Positions 18,240-28,283 of a DNA stretch of 64,000 nt are shown here, piece by piece. The DNA is from Nitratireductor sp. (GTDB lineage: Bacteria; Pseudomonadota; Alphaproteobacteria; Rhizobiales; Rhizobiaceae), in NCBI GenBank assembly GCA_017854535.1, contig JAFMHL010000003.1:50018-114017 (forward strand), in the 5' to 3' direction. Every line of letters starts with the position of its first letter. Positions within the stretch are counted from its first letter, which is position 1. The notes under the pieces were generated by a model. That model saw nothing but the letters and a program-made list of their open reading frames with translations, was not told the origin of the DNA and searched no databases. Position numbers and translations under genes: made by a program.

Positions 18240-18701
18240 TTGGCTGATATCTCCAAAATGGCTGGGCACTTGATAAGACGGCTCAATCAAATTTCAGTTT
18301 CTGTGTTTACAGAAAAAGTAAGCGCGACAGGCTTTGATCTTACGCCTGTGCAATTTGCTGCCTTGAACTCGCTCAAAGAAAACCCTGGAATAGACCAAGC
18401 AAGTCTTGCGGGTCTTATTGCTTATGATCGGGTTACCATTGGCGGTGTCGTTGATCGTCTTGAGCAAAAAGGCCTTTTGCGCCGTGAAATAAGTGTGAAA
18501 GACAGACGGGCTAGAGAATTGCATTTAACGGAAGCGGGTACGGCAATCATCCAATCTATCACGCCGATTGTCATCAAATTGCAAAACGATATTTTGCAAG
18601 GCTTGAATGCAATCGAACGGGAGCAATTAGTTGCGCTTTTGGAAAAAGCAACCTTGGGCGGCAATGCTTTAAGCAGAGCGCCTAAGCGTGAATTGAAATA
18701 A
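18240..18701 (+). CDS. MarR family regulator
   Basis: Winged-helix pattern AALNSLKENPGIDQASLAGLIAYDRVTIGGVVDRLEQKGLLRREISVKDRRARELHLTEAG. Confidence 0.92.
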   Translation: MADISKMAGHLIRRLNQISVSVFTEKVSATGFDLTPVQFAALNSLKENPGIDQASLAGLIAYDRVTIGGVVDRLEQKGLLRREISVKDRRARELHLTEAGTAIIQSITPIVIKLQNDILQGLNAIEREQLVALLEKATLGGNALSRAPKRELK

Positions 18702-18934
18702 AACTTTGTAGCCTCCATTGCAGTTAACGAAAATAGGACGTATACTATCTATATTGAAATGGAAATTTCAAAGATTGATGTGGGCAGGGGAGCTTTAAAA
18801 AATCGGGTATCTGGATGAAGATGTATTGACTCCGTGTTCGATTTTGTATGAGTTGTTACATAATTTTTTCAGTTATCATTTTTTGTAACTGTTGATTTTT
18901 AGCGTTGAGGAAACTTTCCAAGGGAGGAAATAAT

Positions 18935-19972
18935 ATGACTGGATTTATGAAGAAACTTGCGGGTGTCGGGATTGCTGCGCTGTTGAGCGCTACTGCAATG
19001 TCTTCGGCATTTGCCCAAGAAGTAACATTGAAGCTGCATCAGTTTTTGCCAGCACAAGCCAATGTTCCAAAACTGGTTTTGGATGTTTGGGCTGACAATG
19101 TTGAAAAAGATTCAGGTGGACGCATCAAGGTCGAGCGCTATCCTAGCATGCAGCTTGGCGGCAAGCCGCCAGAGTTGATGGATCAAGCAATTGACGGTGT
19201 TGCTGATATCGTCTGGACAGTGGTTGGTTATACGCCAGGCCGCTTCCCAAGCACCGAAGTGTTTGAAATGCCATTCATCATGACAAATGCCGAGGCTGTT
19301 TCTCGCGCTTATTGGATCATGTTTGAAAAGCACATGAAGGACACAGAATTCAAGGATGTTCATATTCTTGGAACTTGGGTTCATGGCCCTGGTCTTATCC
19401 ATGCCAACAAGCCAGTCGCAAAAGTTGAAGATTTGAATGGCATGAAAATACGCGGTGGTTCGCGCACTATCAACAATCTTCTAACACGCTTTGGAGCGAC
19501 GCCTGTAGGTATGCCTGTTCCTGCGGTTTCTGAGGGTTTGTCTAAAGGGGTTATCGATGGAACAACCATTCCATGGGAAGTGACTGCAGCTTTGAAAGTT
19601 CCTGAATTGGTGAAAAACCATACAGAGTTTTCAAACAAAGCGCTTTACACGCTTACTTTCGTTCTTGCTATGAACAAGCCGAAATATGAGAGCCTTCCGG
19701 ATGATCTGAAGAAAGTCATCGATGATAATTCCGGTTTGGAATTCTCAGCTTTTGCAGGCAAAACGCAGGAAGCATCTGACGCTCCAGCACGAGCGGCAGC
19801 GGTTGCTCTTGGTAATAACATCATCACGCTTACAGACGAACAAGTCGCTGAATGGGAAGCTGCTGCTGCCCCAATCATTGATGAGTGGGTAGCTGAAGTG
19901 ACCGCCAAAGGTATCGACGGTCAAGCGCTGGTGGATGAAGCCAGAGCGTTGATTGCAGAAAATACCAAGTAA
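18935..19972 (+). CDS. TRAP transporter substrate-binding protein DctP family
   Basis: Signal peptide and GGRIKVERYPSMQLGGKPPELMDQAIDGVADIVW...KIRGGSRTINNLLTRFGATPVGMP. Confidence 0.93.
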   Translation: MTGFMKKLAGVGIAALLSATAMSSAFAQEVTLKLHQFLPAQANVPKLVLDVWADNVEKDSGGRIKVERYPSMQLGGKPPELMDQAIDGVADIVWTVVGYTPGRFPSTEVFEMPFIMTNAEAVSRAYWIMFEKHMKDTEFKDVHILGTWVHGPGLIHANKPVAKVEDLNGMKIRGGSRTINNLLTRFGATPVGMPVPAVSEGLSKGVIDGTTIPWEVTAALKVPELVKNHTEFSNKALYTLTFVLAMNKPKYESLPDDLKKVIDDNSGLEFSAFAGKTQEASDAPARAAAVALGNNIITLTDEQVAEWEAAAAPIIDEWVAEVTAKGIDGQALVDEARALIAENTK

Positions 19973-19981
19973 AAATGAATT

Positions 19982-20010
19982 TGTGGCGGGCGAAAGTCCG
20001 CCACACTTCT
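19982..20010 (+). terminator. Intercistronic GNRA-type hairpin between dctP and dctQ (attenuator or mRNA-stability element)
   Basis: TGTGGCGGGC-GAAA-GTCCGCCACA: a 10-bp stem with one G-U pair and GAAA loop, followed by cttcttttt. Confidence 0.72.
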
Positions 20011-20065
20011 TTTTAGCTGAGGCTTTATGGTGCGAGGCGATGCTGGAGTAATCTGGCGCAAAGAT

Positions 20066-20647
20066 ATGATGAATAAATTTATGACGACCATTGCCAAATG
20101 GATGGCTCTGCTTGGCGGCGCTGTGCTGGTTTTGCTGATTGTAATTACATGTCTAAGCGTAATTGGACGCAGCTTGAATACCATTGGCCATTACGATTAT
20201 CTTGAAGATAACGTGGCGTTCATCGCACATTTCTTCCAATATTTTAAACCTATTTCTGGTGACTTTGAGATTGTTGAAGCAGGCATAGCCTTTGCTATTC
20301 TATCCTTCTTCCCTTGGTGTAGTTTGAACCGTGGTCACGCGACCGTCGATATTTTTACCTCAGGTCTTTCTGATTCAAAAAATCGATTTTTGGCGTTTTT
20401 TTGGGAAGTGATTTTCTTCGCAATCATCACCTTAATCACGTGGCGCATGTTTGTAGGCATGAGTGACAAGGTGCGTTACGGCGAAACGACCTTGTTATTG
20501 CAGACGCCCGTATGGTGGGGATTTGCGGTTTGTGCCTTTGCTTCAAGCGTCGCAACCATGGTTGCGGGCTATTCAGCTTATTGCAGATTTCAAGAATTGA
20601 GGCGCGGTTTTGATCTTACGCATGCCAGCGGGAGTGCAGGGCATTGA
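20066..20647 (+). CDS. TRAP transporter small permease (DctQ)
   Basis: 4-TM protein between DctP and DctM; FFPWCSLNRGHATVDIF motif. Confidence 0.88.
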   Translation: MMNKFMTTIAKWMALLGGAVLVLLIVITCLSVIGRSLNTIGHYDYLEDNVAFIAHFFQYFKPISGDFEIVEAGIAFAILSFFPWCSLNRGHATVDIFTSGLSDSKNRFLAFFWEVIFFAIITLITWRMFVGMSDKVRYGETTLLLQTPVWWGFAVCAFASSVATMVAGYSAYCRFQELRRGFDLTHASGSAGH

Positions 20648-21966
20648 GTAATTTTGAAATTGGCCTGATCTCCATTCCTATTTTGATGGCTTTGATTTTC
20701 ATGCGGATGCCCATCGGGTTGGCGATGTTTGTGGTCGGCATTGCGGGTACAGCTATTATATCCGGCAACACGATTGCTGTCATGGCGCGCTTGAAAACAG
20801 AAACCTATTCTACGTTTTCAAGTTATTCGCTTTCAATCGTTCCGTTGTTTTTGTTGATGGGCCAATTCGCGACGCTCGGCGGCATGTCAAAATCACTGTT
20901 CAAAGCTGCCGAGAGTTTTCTTGGGCATCGCAAGGGCGGGGTAGGCATGGCGGCCATTGGAGCTTGTGCCGGATTTGGTTCTATTTGCGGTTCGTCTCTT
21001 GCCACTGCGGCCACCATGGGGCAGGTCGCTCTGCCCGAGTTGAAGCGCTATGGATATCCAGGTGGCTTTGCAACTGCCACTTTGGCAGCGGGTGGTACGC
21101 TTGGAATTTTGATCCCGCCCTCAGTGGTATTGGTCATCTATGCGATTTTGACTGAGCAAAATATTGCCAAATTGTTTATGGCTGCATTCATTCCTGGGAT
21201 CCTCGCGGCGATCGGATATATGATTACCATATCCATTTATGTGCGGTTATATCCTGGATCATCAGGTGTTCGCGAACGTGTGCCTTATTCTGAACGGTTC
21301 AAAGCGATCCTCGAAGTGTGGCCTGTATTAACGGTGTTCACATTGGTCGTAGGCGGGATTTATCTTGGCTGGTTTACGCCGACGGAAGCCGCTGCCATCG
21401 GTGCTGCTGGCACGGGCATCATCGCTTGGGCCAATGGCGGGATGACCAAAAAATCATTGACTGAATCGATGCTAATTACTGGCAGTAGTTCAGCCATGAT
21501 TTTCATGATCGTGCTAGGCGCTGGTTTCTTCAATGCGTTTTTGGCTCTTACCCAAGTGCCGCAGGAGTTGTCGTCACTCATCGTTTCTCAGGGCTATAGT
21601 CCATGGCTTGTTTTGACGATTATACTTTGTCTCTATCTGATTTTCGGCTGCATCATGGACAGTCTCTCGATGATCCTTTTGACCATACCAATCTTCTTTC
21701 CAATCATATCAGGTCTGGATTTTGGACTTACGCCTGAAGAGACAGCAATTTGGTTTGGTATATTGGTGCTGATTGTTGTGGAGGTAGGATTGATAACCCC
21801 ACCAGTTGGGATGAACTTGTTCATTATCAATTCCATGGATCCTGAAACGCGTATCGTAGACACCTATAAAGCTGTGTTGCCCTTCGTTGCGTCGGATATA
21901 ATCAGGACAATCATTCTGGTCATGTTCCCGGGAATTACACTTTATTTGATGCGGGTATTTTACTGA
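20644..21966 (+). CDS. TRAP transporter large permease (DctM)
   Basis: Polytopic; MRMPIGLAMFVVGIAG, GSICGSSLATAATMG and ITPPVGMNLF motifs. Confidence 0.95.
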   Translation: MSNFEIGLISIPILMALIFMRMPIGLAMFVVGIAGTAIISGNTIAVMARLKTETYSTFSSYSLSIVPLFLLMGQFATLGGMSKSLFKAAESFLGHRKGGVGMAAIGACAGFGSICGSSLATAATMGQVALPELKRYGYPGGFATATLAAGGTLGILIPPSVVLVIYAILTEQNIAKLFMAAFIPGILAAIGYMITISIYVRLYPGSSGVRERVPYSERFKAILEVWPVLTVFTLVVGGIYLGWFTPTEAAAIGAAGTGIIAWANGGMTKKSLTESMLITGSSSAMIFMIVLGAGFFNAFLALTQVPQELSSLIVSQGYSPWLVLTIILCLYLIFGCIMDSLSMILLTIPIFFPIISGLDFGLTPEETAIWFGILVLIVVEVGLITPPVGMNLFIINSMDPETRIVDTYKAVLPFVASDIIRTIILVMFPGITLYLMRVFY

Positions 21967-21996
21967 TCAAGATCAACGCTGCCATGGGAGGAAGAG

Positions 21997-23535
21997 ATGA
22001 GTTCAACCAAAGCAAACGCTGCCTTATACTTTGTTGACAGGCATCTGAATTCCAAGATTGCAGATAAGCCTGCTTATGTTGAGGCTGATGGTAGGCAGAG
22101 GAAGATCTCCTATCAAGAGATTGCGGTGCAGTCTTCTAAGATGGCGGATTTATATGCGTGCCATGGTATAAATCGCGAAGATCGCGCCGCACTTTTATTG
22201 CTTGATGCAATCGAGTTTCCCGTAATTTTTTGGGGAAGTTTGAAAGCTGGCGTAGTTCCTGTTCCGCTGAACACCTTGTTGAGCACTGAGGTTTACAACA
22301 CGATTTTGAACGATAGCCGTGCAAAAGTGTTGTTTGTTTCCAAGCCTTTGCTGGAGACCGTTAAGCCAGCTTTGGCAAGCAATCCCTATTTGAAAACTGT
22401 ATTCGTCATAGGCGATGAGCAGAGTGAGCATTTGTCATTCGAACGCGAAATCACCAAGTGTAAACAAAGCCCGGTTATTGATGTCGTTCCCGATGAAGTG
22501 GCATTTTGGCTTTATTCATCGGGCTCAACTGGTCAGCCCAAAGGTGTGCGTCATGTGCATAGTAGCCTTCAATACACATCAGATACCTATGGCGCTCAAG
22601 TGCTTGGTATCCATGAAAGCGATGTGGTTTATTCTGCAGCAAAGTTTTTCTTTGCCTATGGCCTCGGCAATGCGTTGACGTTTCCCATGGCTGTTGGAGC
22701 AACGACAGTGCTGCTGTCAGGAAGGCCAACGCCTGATATCGTTATCGACATATTGAACACGCACCAGCCCAGCATTTTTTGTGGTGTGCCTACCTTGTAT
22801 GGCGCGCTGGTTGCTTATGTGGAAACTGGCAAAGCTACGATCAACACCAAGTTGCGCCGCTGTATTTCTGCTGGGGAAGCACTGCCATCTGAAATCGGCA
22901 AGAAATGGGAAAAGACGACTTCCTGCGAAATCTTGGACGGTGTTGGATCAACCGAGATGCTGCACATCTTCCTATCCAATCTACCAAAAGACGTTGAGTA
23001 TGGAACATCCGGTATTGCAGTGCCTGGGTATGAACTGCGTCTTGTCGATGATGAAGGTGCAGAAGTTGGCGTTGGAGAAGTGGGCGAGCTGCTGGTCAAA
23101 GGCGGTTCCTCGCCGTTGGATTATTGGAACCAACTTCAAAAAAGTAAGTCTACATTCGAGGGGCACTGGACACACACAGGCGATAAATATGAGCGGCGTG
23201 AAGATGGACGTTTGATTTATTGCGGGCGTACAGACGATATGTTCAAGGTTAGTGGAATTTGGGTTTCTCCTTTTGAAGTAGAGCAATCCCTGATTTCCCA
23301 TCCGTCTGTTTTGGAAGCGGCCGTTGTTGCCCAGCGTGATGAAGATGGTTTGGAAAAACCAAGAGCTTTTATTGTTTTAAAGGACAATGCGAATGGCGAG
23401 GGAATGGAGCAATCCCTAAAAGATCATGTAAAAGAGCAAATCGGAAAATGGAAATACCCCCGTTCAATTGCGTTTGTATCAGAGCTGCCAAAAACGGCGA
23501 CAGGGAAAATCCAACGTTTCAAGTTACGGGATTGA
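21997..23535 (+). CDS. Benzoate-CoA ligase
   Basis: AMP-binding motifs YSSGSTGQPKGVRHVH, THTGDKY and KTATGKIQRFKLRD; adjacent to box genes. Confidence 0.9.
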   Translation: MSSTKANAALYFVDRHLNSKIADKPAYVEADGRQRKISYQEIAVQSSKMADLYACHGINREDRAALLLLDAIEFPVIFWGSLKAGVVPVPLNTLLSTEVYNTILNDSRAKVLFVSKPLLETVKPALASNPYLKTVFVIGDEQSEHLSFEREITKCKQSPVIDVVPDEVAFWLYSSGSTGQPKGVRHVHSSLQYTSDTYGAQVLGIHESDVVYSAAKFFFAYGLGNALTFPMAVGATTVLLSGRPTPDIVIDILNTHQPSIFCGVPTLYGALVAYVETGKATINTKLRRCISAGEALPSEIGKKWEKTTSCEILDGVGSTEMLHIFLSNLPKDVEYGTSGIAVPGYELRLVDDEGAEVGVGEVGELLVKGGSSPLDYWNQLQKSKSTFEGHWTHTGDKYERREDGRLIYCGRTDDMFKVSGIWVSPFEVEQSLISHPSVLEAAVVAQRDEDGLEKPRAFIVLKDNANGEGMEQSLKDHVKEQIGKWKYPRSIAFVSELPKTATGKIQRFKLRD

Positions 23536-23536
23536 T

Positions 23537-24364
23537 ATGACCAAGTTTGAGTGGGAACCGGGCGAAACCAACTTTATCGATATTGATGGGGTAAAGCTGG
23601 AAGCGGTTTGCTATGGGCCAGCCCCGCAAGATGCCCCGACAATTATCATGTTGCATGAAGGGCTTGGATGCGTTGCCTTATGGCGCGACTTTCCTCAACA
23701 GATTGCCGCCGAGACAGGGCTTGGCGTTTTTGTTTATTCCCGTGTTGGATATGGAGAGTCTGATCCGGTTAACCTTCCGCGCCCGCTGGACTATATGCAC
23801 CAAGAAGCTGATATGGTCCTGTCGATAGTGCTGGATGAAATCGGGTTTCAATCTGGCATATTGCTTGGGCATTCTGATGGGGCGAGCATAGCTGCCATCT
23901 ATGCTGGAACGCGCGAAGATCATCGAGTTAGGGGGCTGGTGTTGATTGCTCCGCATTTTTTCACAGAAGATATCGGCATAGCGTCGATTGCTGAGGCACG
24001 CGAGGCGTATGAGAGCGGGAACTTACGCGACAAGCTCGCGAAATATCACAAAGATGTAGACAATGCTTTTCTGGGTTGGAATGGTGCTTGGCTCGATCCT
24101 AAATTCAGGCAGTGGAATATTTCCGAGGTAATCGATTATTGGCGTATTCCGGTTTTGGTAATTCAGGGCAGGGAAGATCAGTATGGGACGCTTGCACAAA
24201 TTGATGAAATACAAAGCCGAATTTACTCGCCTTTGGATGTGGCAATCATCGATGATTGCAAGCACTCACCGCATCTTGAAGCTACTGATAAGGTCATCTC
24301 GGTAGTTGGTGAGTTTGTGGAACGGCTTTCAAGAATGGAAAATGAGCATGTTGAGATTAGGTGA
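23537..24364 (+). CDS. Alpha/beta-fold hydrolase
   Basis: MLHEGLG oxyanion region, nucleophile elbow LGHSDGAS, and DCKHSPHLE histidine. Confidence 0.88.
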   Translation: MTKFEWEPGETNFIDIDGVKLEAVCYGPAPQDAPTIIMLHEGLGCVALWRDFPQQIAAETGLGVFVYSRVGYGESDPVNLPRPLDYMHQEADMVLSIVLDEIGFQSGILLGHSDGASIAAIYAGTREDHRVRGLVLIAPHFFTEDIGIASIAEAREAYESGNLRDKLAKYHKDVDNAFLGWNGAWLDPKFRQWNISEVIDYWRIPVLVIQGREDQYGTLAQIDEIQSRIYSPLDVAIIDDCKHSPHLEATDKVISVVGEFVERLSRMENEHVEIR

Positions 24365-24422
24365 TTTGGCTGTTTCGATTTGGAGCGCATCACGATTTTG
24401 TAATTCTGCAAAGCAAACTTAA

Positions 24423-24920
24423 ATGGAGCGGGGGCTTCAAAAACTTCCCTTGCCGGAAACTGCGCATATCCCCGGAATCAATCCCCGCCCGGACTTGATG
24501 TTTCTGGAAAGTGTTTCAGCTTACGCCTTGGCGGTTACCGATGAAAAACATTGGAAAACCAATCTGCCTTGGCTCTACGGGCTAAAGCTTTTCAATAACA
24601 GGTTCTATTGGGAGGCACATGAGGTTTGGGAAACAGTTTGGATGAATGCGCCCCCTAACAGTCACGAAAAGCTATTTGTTCAAGGTGTAATTCATTTTGC
24701 AAATGGTTTGCTAAAAATTAGAATGAGCCGACCCAAGGCGGCGTTGAAACTGTTTGCCTTATCTGCACAAGATATTGAACAAGCAGTCCTGCGAAGAGCA
24801 GAGCCTGATAATCAGACCTATATGGGATTGGTACTGGCTGATTTACGGAAAAACCTCGTATCGGCAAGTGGGAAAGATTCAAAGGACATGAATATCAGCC
24901 CTCCAAATTATGTATTATAA
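24423..24920 (+). CDS. DUF309 family protein
   Basis: LFNNRFYWEAHEVWETVWMNAPPNSHEKLFVQGVIHFANGLLK is DUF309-like. Confidence 0.75.
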   Translation: MERGLQKLPLPETAHIPGINPRPDLMFLESVSAYALAVTDEKHWKTNLPWLYGLKLFNNRFYWEAHEVWETVWMNAPPNSHEKLFVQGVIHFANGLLKIRMSRPKAALKLFALSAQDIEQAVLRRAEPDNQTYMGLVLADLRKNLVSASGKDSKDMNISPPNYVL

Positions 24921-24932
24921 TTCATATTATTC

Positions 24933-24963
24933 CATTATTTGGCAAATACACACCCAAATAATG
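24933..24963. repeat. Perfect 10-bp inverted repeat upstream of boxC
   Basis: CATTATTTGG-caaatacacac-CCAAATAATG. Confidence 0.65.
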
Positions 24964-25044
24964 TATTTTAGTGCAGATGATCATTGATCTTGATTTAATA
25001 TTGCGTATGCTACCTACTTTAAGAATTTGATCAGGGATGATGCA

Positions 25045-26709
25045 GTGACCAAGGTAATCGATTTCCAAACTGACCCTTCCAAATACCGTCATTGGCGTGT
25101 GGAGTATGATGGCGTTGTCGCCCGATTGATTATGGATGTGGACGAAGCGGGTGGCTTGTTTGAAGGCTATGAACTCAAGCTTAACTCCTATGACCTTGGT
25201 GTTGACATTGAGTTGGCAGATATTGTTCAGCGTATGCGATTTGAGCATCCTGAGGTTGGCGCAGTTGTCATGCAGTCTGGCAAAGACAAAGTGTTTTGTG
25301 CTGGCGCAAATATCAGAATGCTAGGCGGCGCGGCTCATACCCATAAAGTTAATTTTTGTAAATTCACCAACGAGACACGCAATACATTCGAAGCTGCAGG
25401 AGCAGAATCGGGTCAGCATTATTTGGCTGCAGTAAAAGGAGCTTGCGCGGGGGGAGGGTATGAACTCGCTTTGGCATGTGATGAGATTTACCTGACTGAT
25501 GATGGGGCAACTTCCGTGTCTTTGCCTGAAGTTCCCTTGCTTGCGGTTTTGCCCGGAACAGGCGGTCTTACGCGCGTTACAGATAAGCGCAAGGTTCGTC
25601 GTGATCTGGCAGATGTTTTTTGTTCAGTTGAAGAAGGCGTAAAAGGCCAGCGGGCGAAAGACTGGCGTTTGGTTGATGAGGTAATTGCCAATTCAAAGTT
25701 TGATGATTTTGTTGCCAACCGGGCAAAGGAAGTTGGCTCAAACGCCAAAGGCGAATTTTCCAGCAAGGGAATTTCACTAGGACCCCTAGACCGGAAAATT
25801 CACGAGGACGGGTCGTTAGCTTATTCCTTTGTTGAAGTTGATCTCGATCGCAGTGCGGGTCTAGCCACGATTACGATCAATGGCCCCAAAGAAGATGCTC
25901 CAGGATGTGTTTCGCAACTACATGAGCTGGGTGACCAATCCTGGATTTTAAAACTGGCCAGAGAATTGGATGATGCCATCTTGCATCTTCGATTGAATGA
26001 GCTGGAGCTTGGTGTTGTTGTTTTTAAAACCGTTGGTGACAGCGCTTTGGTTGCGGCGCATGAGAAAATGGTTCTCGATAACGTCGAAACTGATTGGTTG
26101 TGCTGCGAAATATCGTTGTATTTAAAACGGGTTCTAAAGCGAGTTGATATGACATCTCGCTCGCTCGTGGCGCTGGTTGAAAATGGCTCATGCTTTGCCG
26201 GCTTTTTAGCTGAGCTGCTATTTGCAGTGGATCGCAGTTATATGATGGAAGGAGATTTCGAAGAGGACAATCGCCCAGTCGCTTCGATCATGTTGACTTC
26301 TGCCAATTTCGGACCATTTCCAATGTCCAATGATTTGACGCGATTGCAGACCCGGTTTCTTGGAACGCCAGAACTGATCGCGGAAATCGAGCAGGAAAAA
26401 AATGCGCTGCTGGAGGCGCATGACGCTGAGCGGCTGGGTTTGGTAACATTCGCCTTTGACGATGTTGATTGGGAGGATGAGGTTCGCATTTTCTTGGAGG
26501 AACGCGCCAGTTTTTCACCCGATGCGATGACCGGTATGGAAGCCAATCTGCGTTTTGCAGGCCCTGAAACCATGGAAACACGTATTTTTGGTCGTTTAAC
26601 TGCTTGGCAAAACTGGATTTTCCAACGCCCGAACGCGGTGGGCGAAGCTGGAGCCCTACAACGTTATGGCACTGGTAAGCGCGGCGAATTTGACAGACGG
26701 AGAGTCTGA
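25045..26709 (+). CDS. boxC: 2,3-epoxybenzoyl-CoA dihydrolase / benzoyl-CoA-dihydrodiol lyase BoxC
   Basis: Duplicated crotonase-fold, 555 aa; immediately upstream of boxB and boxA. GTG start (VTKVIDFQTDPSKYRHW). Confidence 0.92.
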   Translation: MTKVIDFQTDPSKYRHWRVEYDGVVARLIMDVDEAGGLFEGYELKLNSYDLGVDIELADIVQRMRFEHPEVGAVVMQSGKDKVFCAGANIRMLGGAAHTHKVNFCKFTNETRNTFEAAGAESGQHYLAAVKGACAGGGYELALACDEIYLTDDGATSVSLPEVPLLAVLPGTGGLTRVTDKRKVRRDLADVFCSVEEGVKGQRAKDWRLVDEVIANSKFDDFVANRAKEVGSNAKGEFSSKGISLGPLDRKIHEDGSLAYSFVEVDLDRSAGLATITINGPKEDAPGCVSQLHELGDQSWILKLARELDDAILHLRLNELELGVVVFKTVGDSALVAAHEKMVLDNVETDWLCCEISLYLKRVLKRVDMTSRSLVALVENGSCFAGFLAELLFAVDRSYMMEGDFEEDNRPVASIMLTSANFGPFPMSNDLTRLQTRFLGTPELIAEIEQEKNALLEAHDAERLGLVTFAFDDVDWEDEVRIFLEERASFSPDAMTGMEANLRFAGPETMETRIFGRLTAWQNWIFQRPNAVGEAGALQRYGTGKRGEFDRRRV

Positions 26710-26764
26710 TCCAGCCCTGAAAAAAACTTTTAAATAGCGAATTGAATGAACAAAGGAACGAACA

Positions 26765-28216
26765 ATGCTTGATCTCGTAAATGTTGAATATGATACACTG
26801 ATCCCAAACAATGTTGGTCTTTCATCAGACAAGCGTGTTCTTAAAGCGTTGGAGAAATGGCATCCGGGTTATATCAATTGGTGGAATGATCTTATTCCCC
26901 AAAATTTTCAAAATTCATTGGTCTATCTGCGAACAGCGGTGAGCGTCGACCCCAAAGGTTGGGCTAAGTTTGATTATGTTAAGATGCCTGAATATCGCTG
27001 GGGCATCTTGCTTGCGCCGCAAGTGGAAGATCGCATTATTCCTTGCGGTGAGCATACGGGTGAAAAAGCTTGGCAAGAAGTTCCCGGTGAATATCGGGCT
27101 TTGCTTCAGCGCTTGATCGTGATTCAAGGAGATACGGAACCAGGCTCAGTAGAGCAGCAGCGCTTTTTGGGCAAGACAGCGCCATCGCTCTATGACCTTC
27201 GCAATTTGTTCCAGGTGAATGTGGAAGAAGGTCGCCATCTTTGGGCAATGGTTTATCTGTTGCAGAAATATTTTGGCAAGAATGGACGCGAAGAGGCCGA
27301 TGATTTATTGCGCCGCTCTTCCGGATCAGAAGAAGCACCGCGCATGCTTGGCGCGTTCAATGAAGAGACCCCGGACTGGTTGTCTTTTTTCATGTTTACA
27401 TATTTCACGGACCGCGATGGCAAGATGCAATTAGAATCCTTGGCACAGTCAGGATTTGACCCGCTATCTCGCACATGCCGTTTTATGCTGACAGAAGAAG
27501 CCCATCATATGTTTGTGGGTGAGACTGGCGTTAGCCGGGTTATCGAGCGTACTTGCGAAGCCATGAAGCAAGCTGGAATTGATGATCCTTATGACATTGA
27601 CCGGGTGCGTAACCTTGGAGTGATTGATCTGCCTACCATCCAGAAAAAACTGAATATGCATTACACGCTGTCACTGGATTTGTTCGGACAGGAAGTGTCC
27701 ACCAATGCGGCCAATGCATTCAACTCTGGCATTAAAGGACGTTATATGGAGCATCGTCTTGATGATGACCATAGGCTTACAGATGCGACTTATCCGGTAA
27801 CCCAGTTTATTGATGGAGAAATCAAACTGGTCGATATGCCTGCTTTGACTGCCATGAATATGCGCCTGCGGGACGACTACAAACGCGATGCTGCTGGCGG
27901 TCTTGGGCGCTGGAACAAGTTGATTGCCAAGATGGGTGTCGAGTTTGAACTGACACTTCCCCATGAGGGTTTCAACCGTGGTATTGGCGTCTTTGCAAAC
28001 AAGACAATTGATCCTGAAGGTAAATTGCTTGGCGAAACAGAATTTAACGAAAAGAAAAAAGATTGGCTGCCTTCATCAGCAGATGGTGAGTTTATCCAAT
28101 CCTTGATGGTGCCAAATTATGAGCCGGGGAAATATGCGGGATGGATTGCTGCTCCAAAAGTAGGGATCGATAATAAGCCCGGTGATTTTGAATATGTGAA
28201 ACTTCATATGGCGTAA
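26765..28216 (+). CDS. boxB: Benzoyl-CoA 2,3-epoxidase subunit BoxB
   Basis: VNVEEGRHLWAMVYLLQKYFG and EEAHHMFVGE di-iron motifs; characteristic length and context. Confidence 0.95.
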   Translation: MLDLVNVEYDTLIPNNVGLSSDKRVLKALEKWHPGYINWWNDLIPQNFQNSLVYLRTAVSVDPKGWAKFDYVKMPEYRWGILLAPQVEDRIIPCGEHTGEKAWQEVPGEYRALLQRLIVIQGDTEPGSVEQQRFLGKTAPSLYDLRNLFQVNVEEGRHLWAMVYLLQKYFGKNGREEADDLLRRSSGSEEAPRMLGAFNEETPDWLSFFMFTYFTDRDGKMQLESLAQSGFDPLSRTCRFMLTEEAHHMFVGETGVSRVIERTCEAMKQAGIDDPYDIDRVRNLGVIDLPTIQKKLNMHYTLSLDLFGQEVSTNAANAFNSGIKGRYMEHRLDDDHRLTDATYPVTQFIDGEIKLVDMPALTAMNMRLRDDYKRDAAGGLGRWNKLIAKMGVEFELTLPHEGFNRGIGVFANKTIDPEGKLLGETEFNEKKKDWLPSSADGEFIQSLMVPNYEPGKYAGWIAAPKVGIDNKPGDFEYVKLHMA

Positions 28217-28235
28217 GGCTAACCCCAGCCATAAA

Positions 28236-28265
28236 TGGGCAATTATTTTGCCCAATTCTTTTTCC
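28236..28265 (+). terminator. Attenuator-like hairpin between boxB and boxA
   Basis: TGGGCAA-ttatt-TTGCCCA, then attctttttcc. Confidence 0.6.
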
Positions 28266-28283
28266 TAGACCATTGGAAACCAA

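Noticed and set aside
18725-18934. GTTACA...TGTAAC and GAAAT..ATTTC repeats upstream of dctP
   Set aside because: Short arms in a very AT-rich leader; not distinguishable from chance by eye.
24922-25248. 108-aa minus-strand ORF over the boxC 5' end
   Set aside because: Overlaps boxC coding sequence and promoter; no motif or RBS support.
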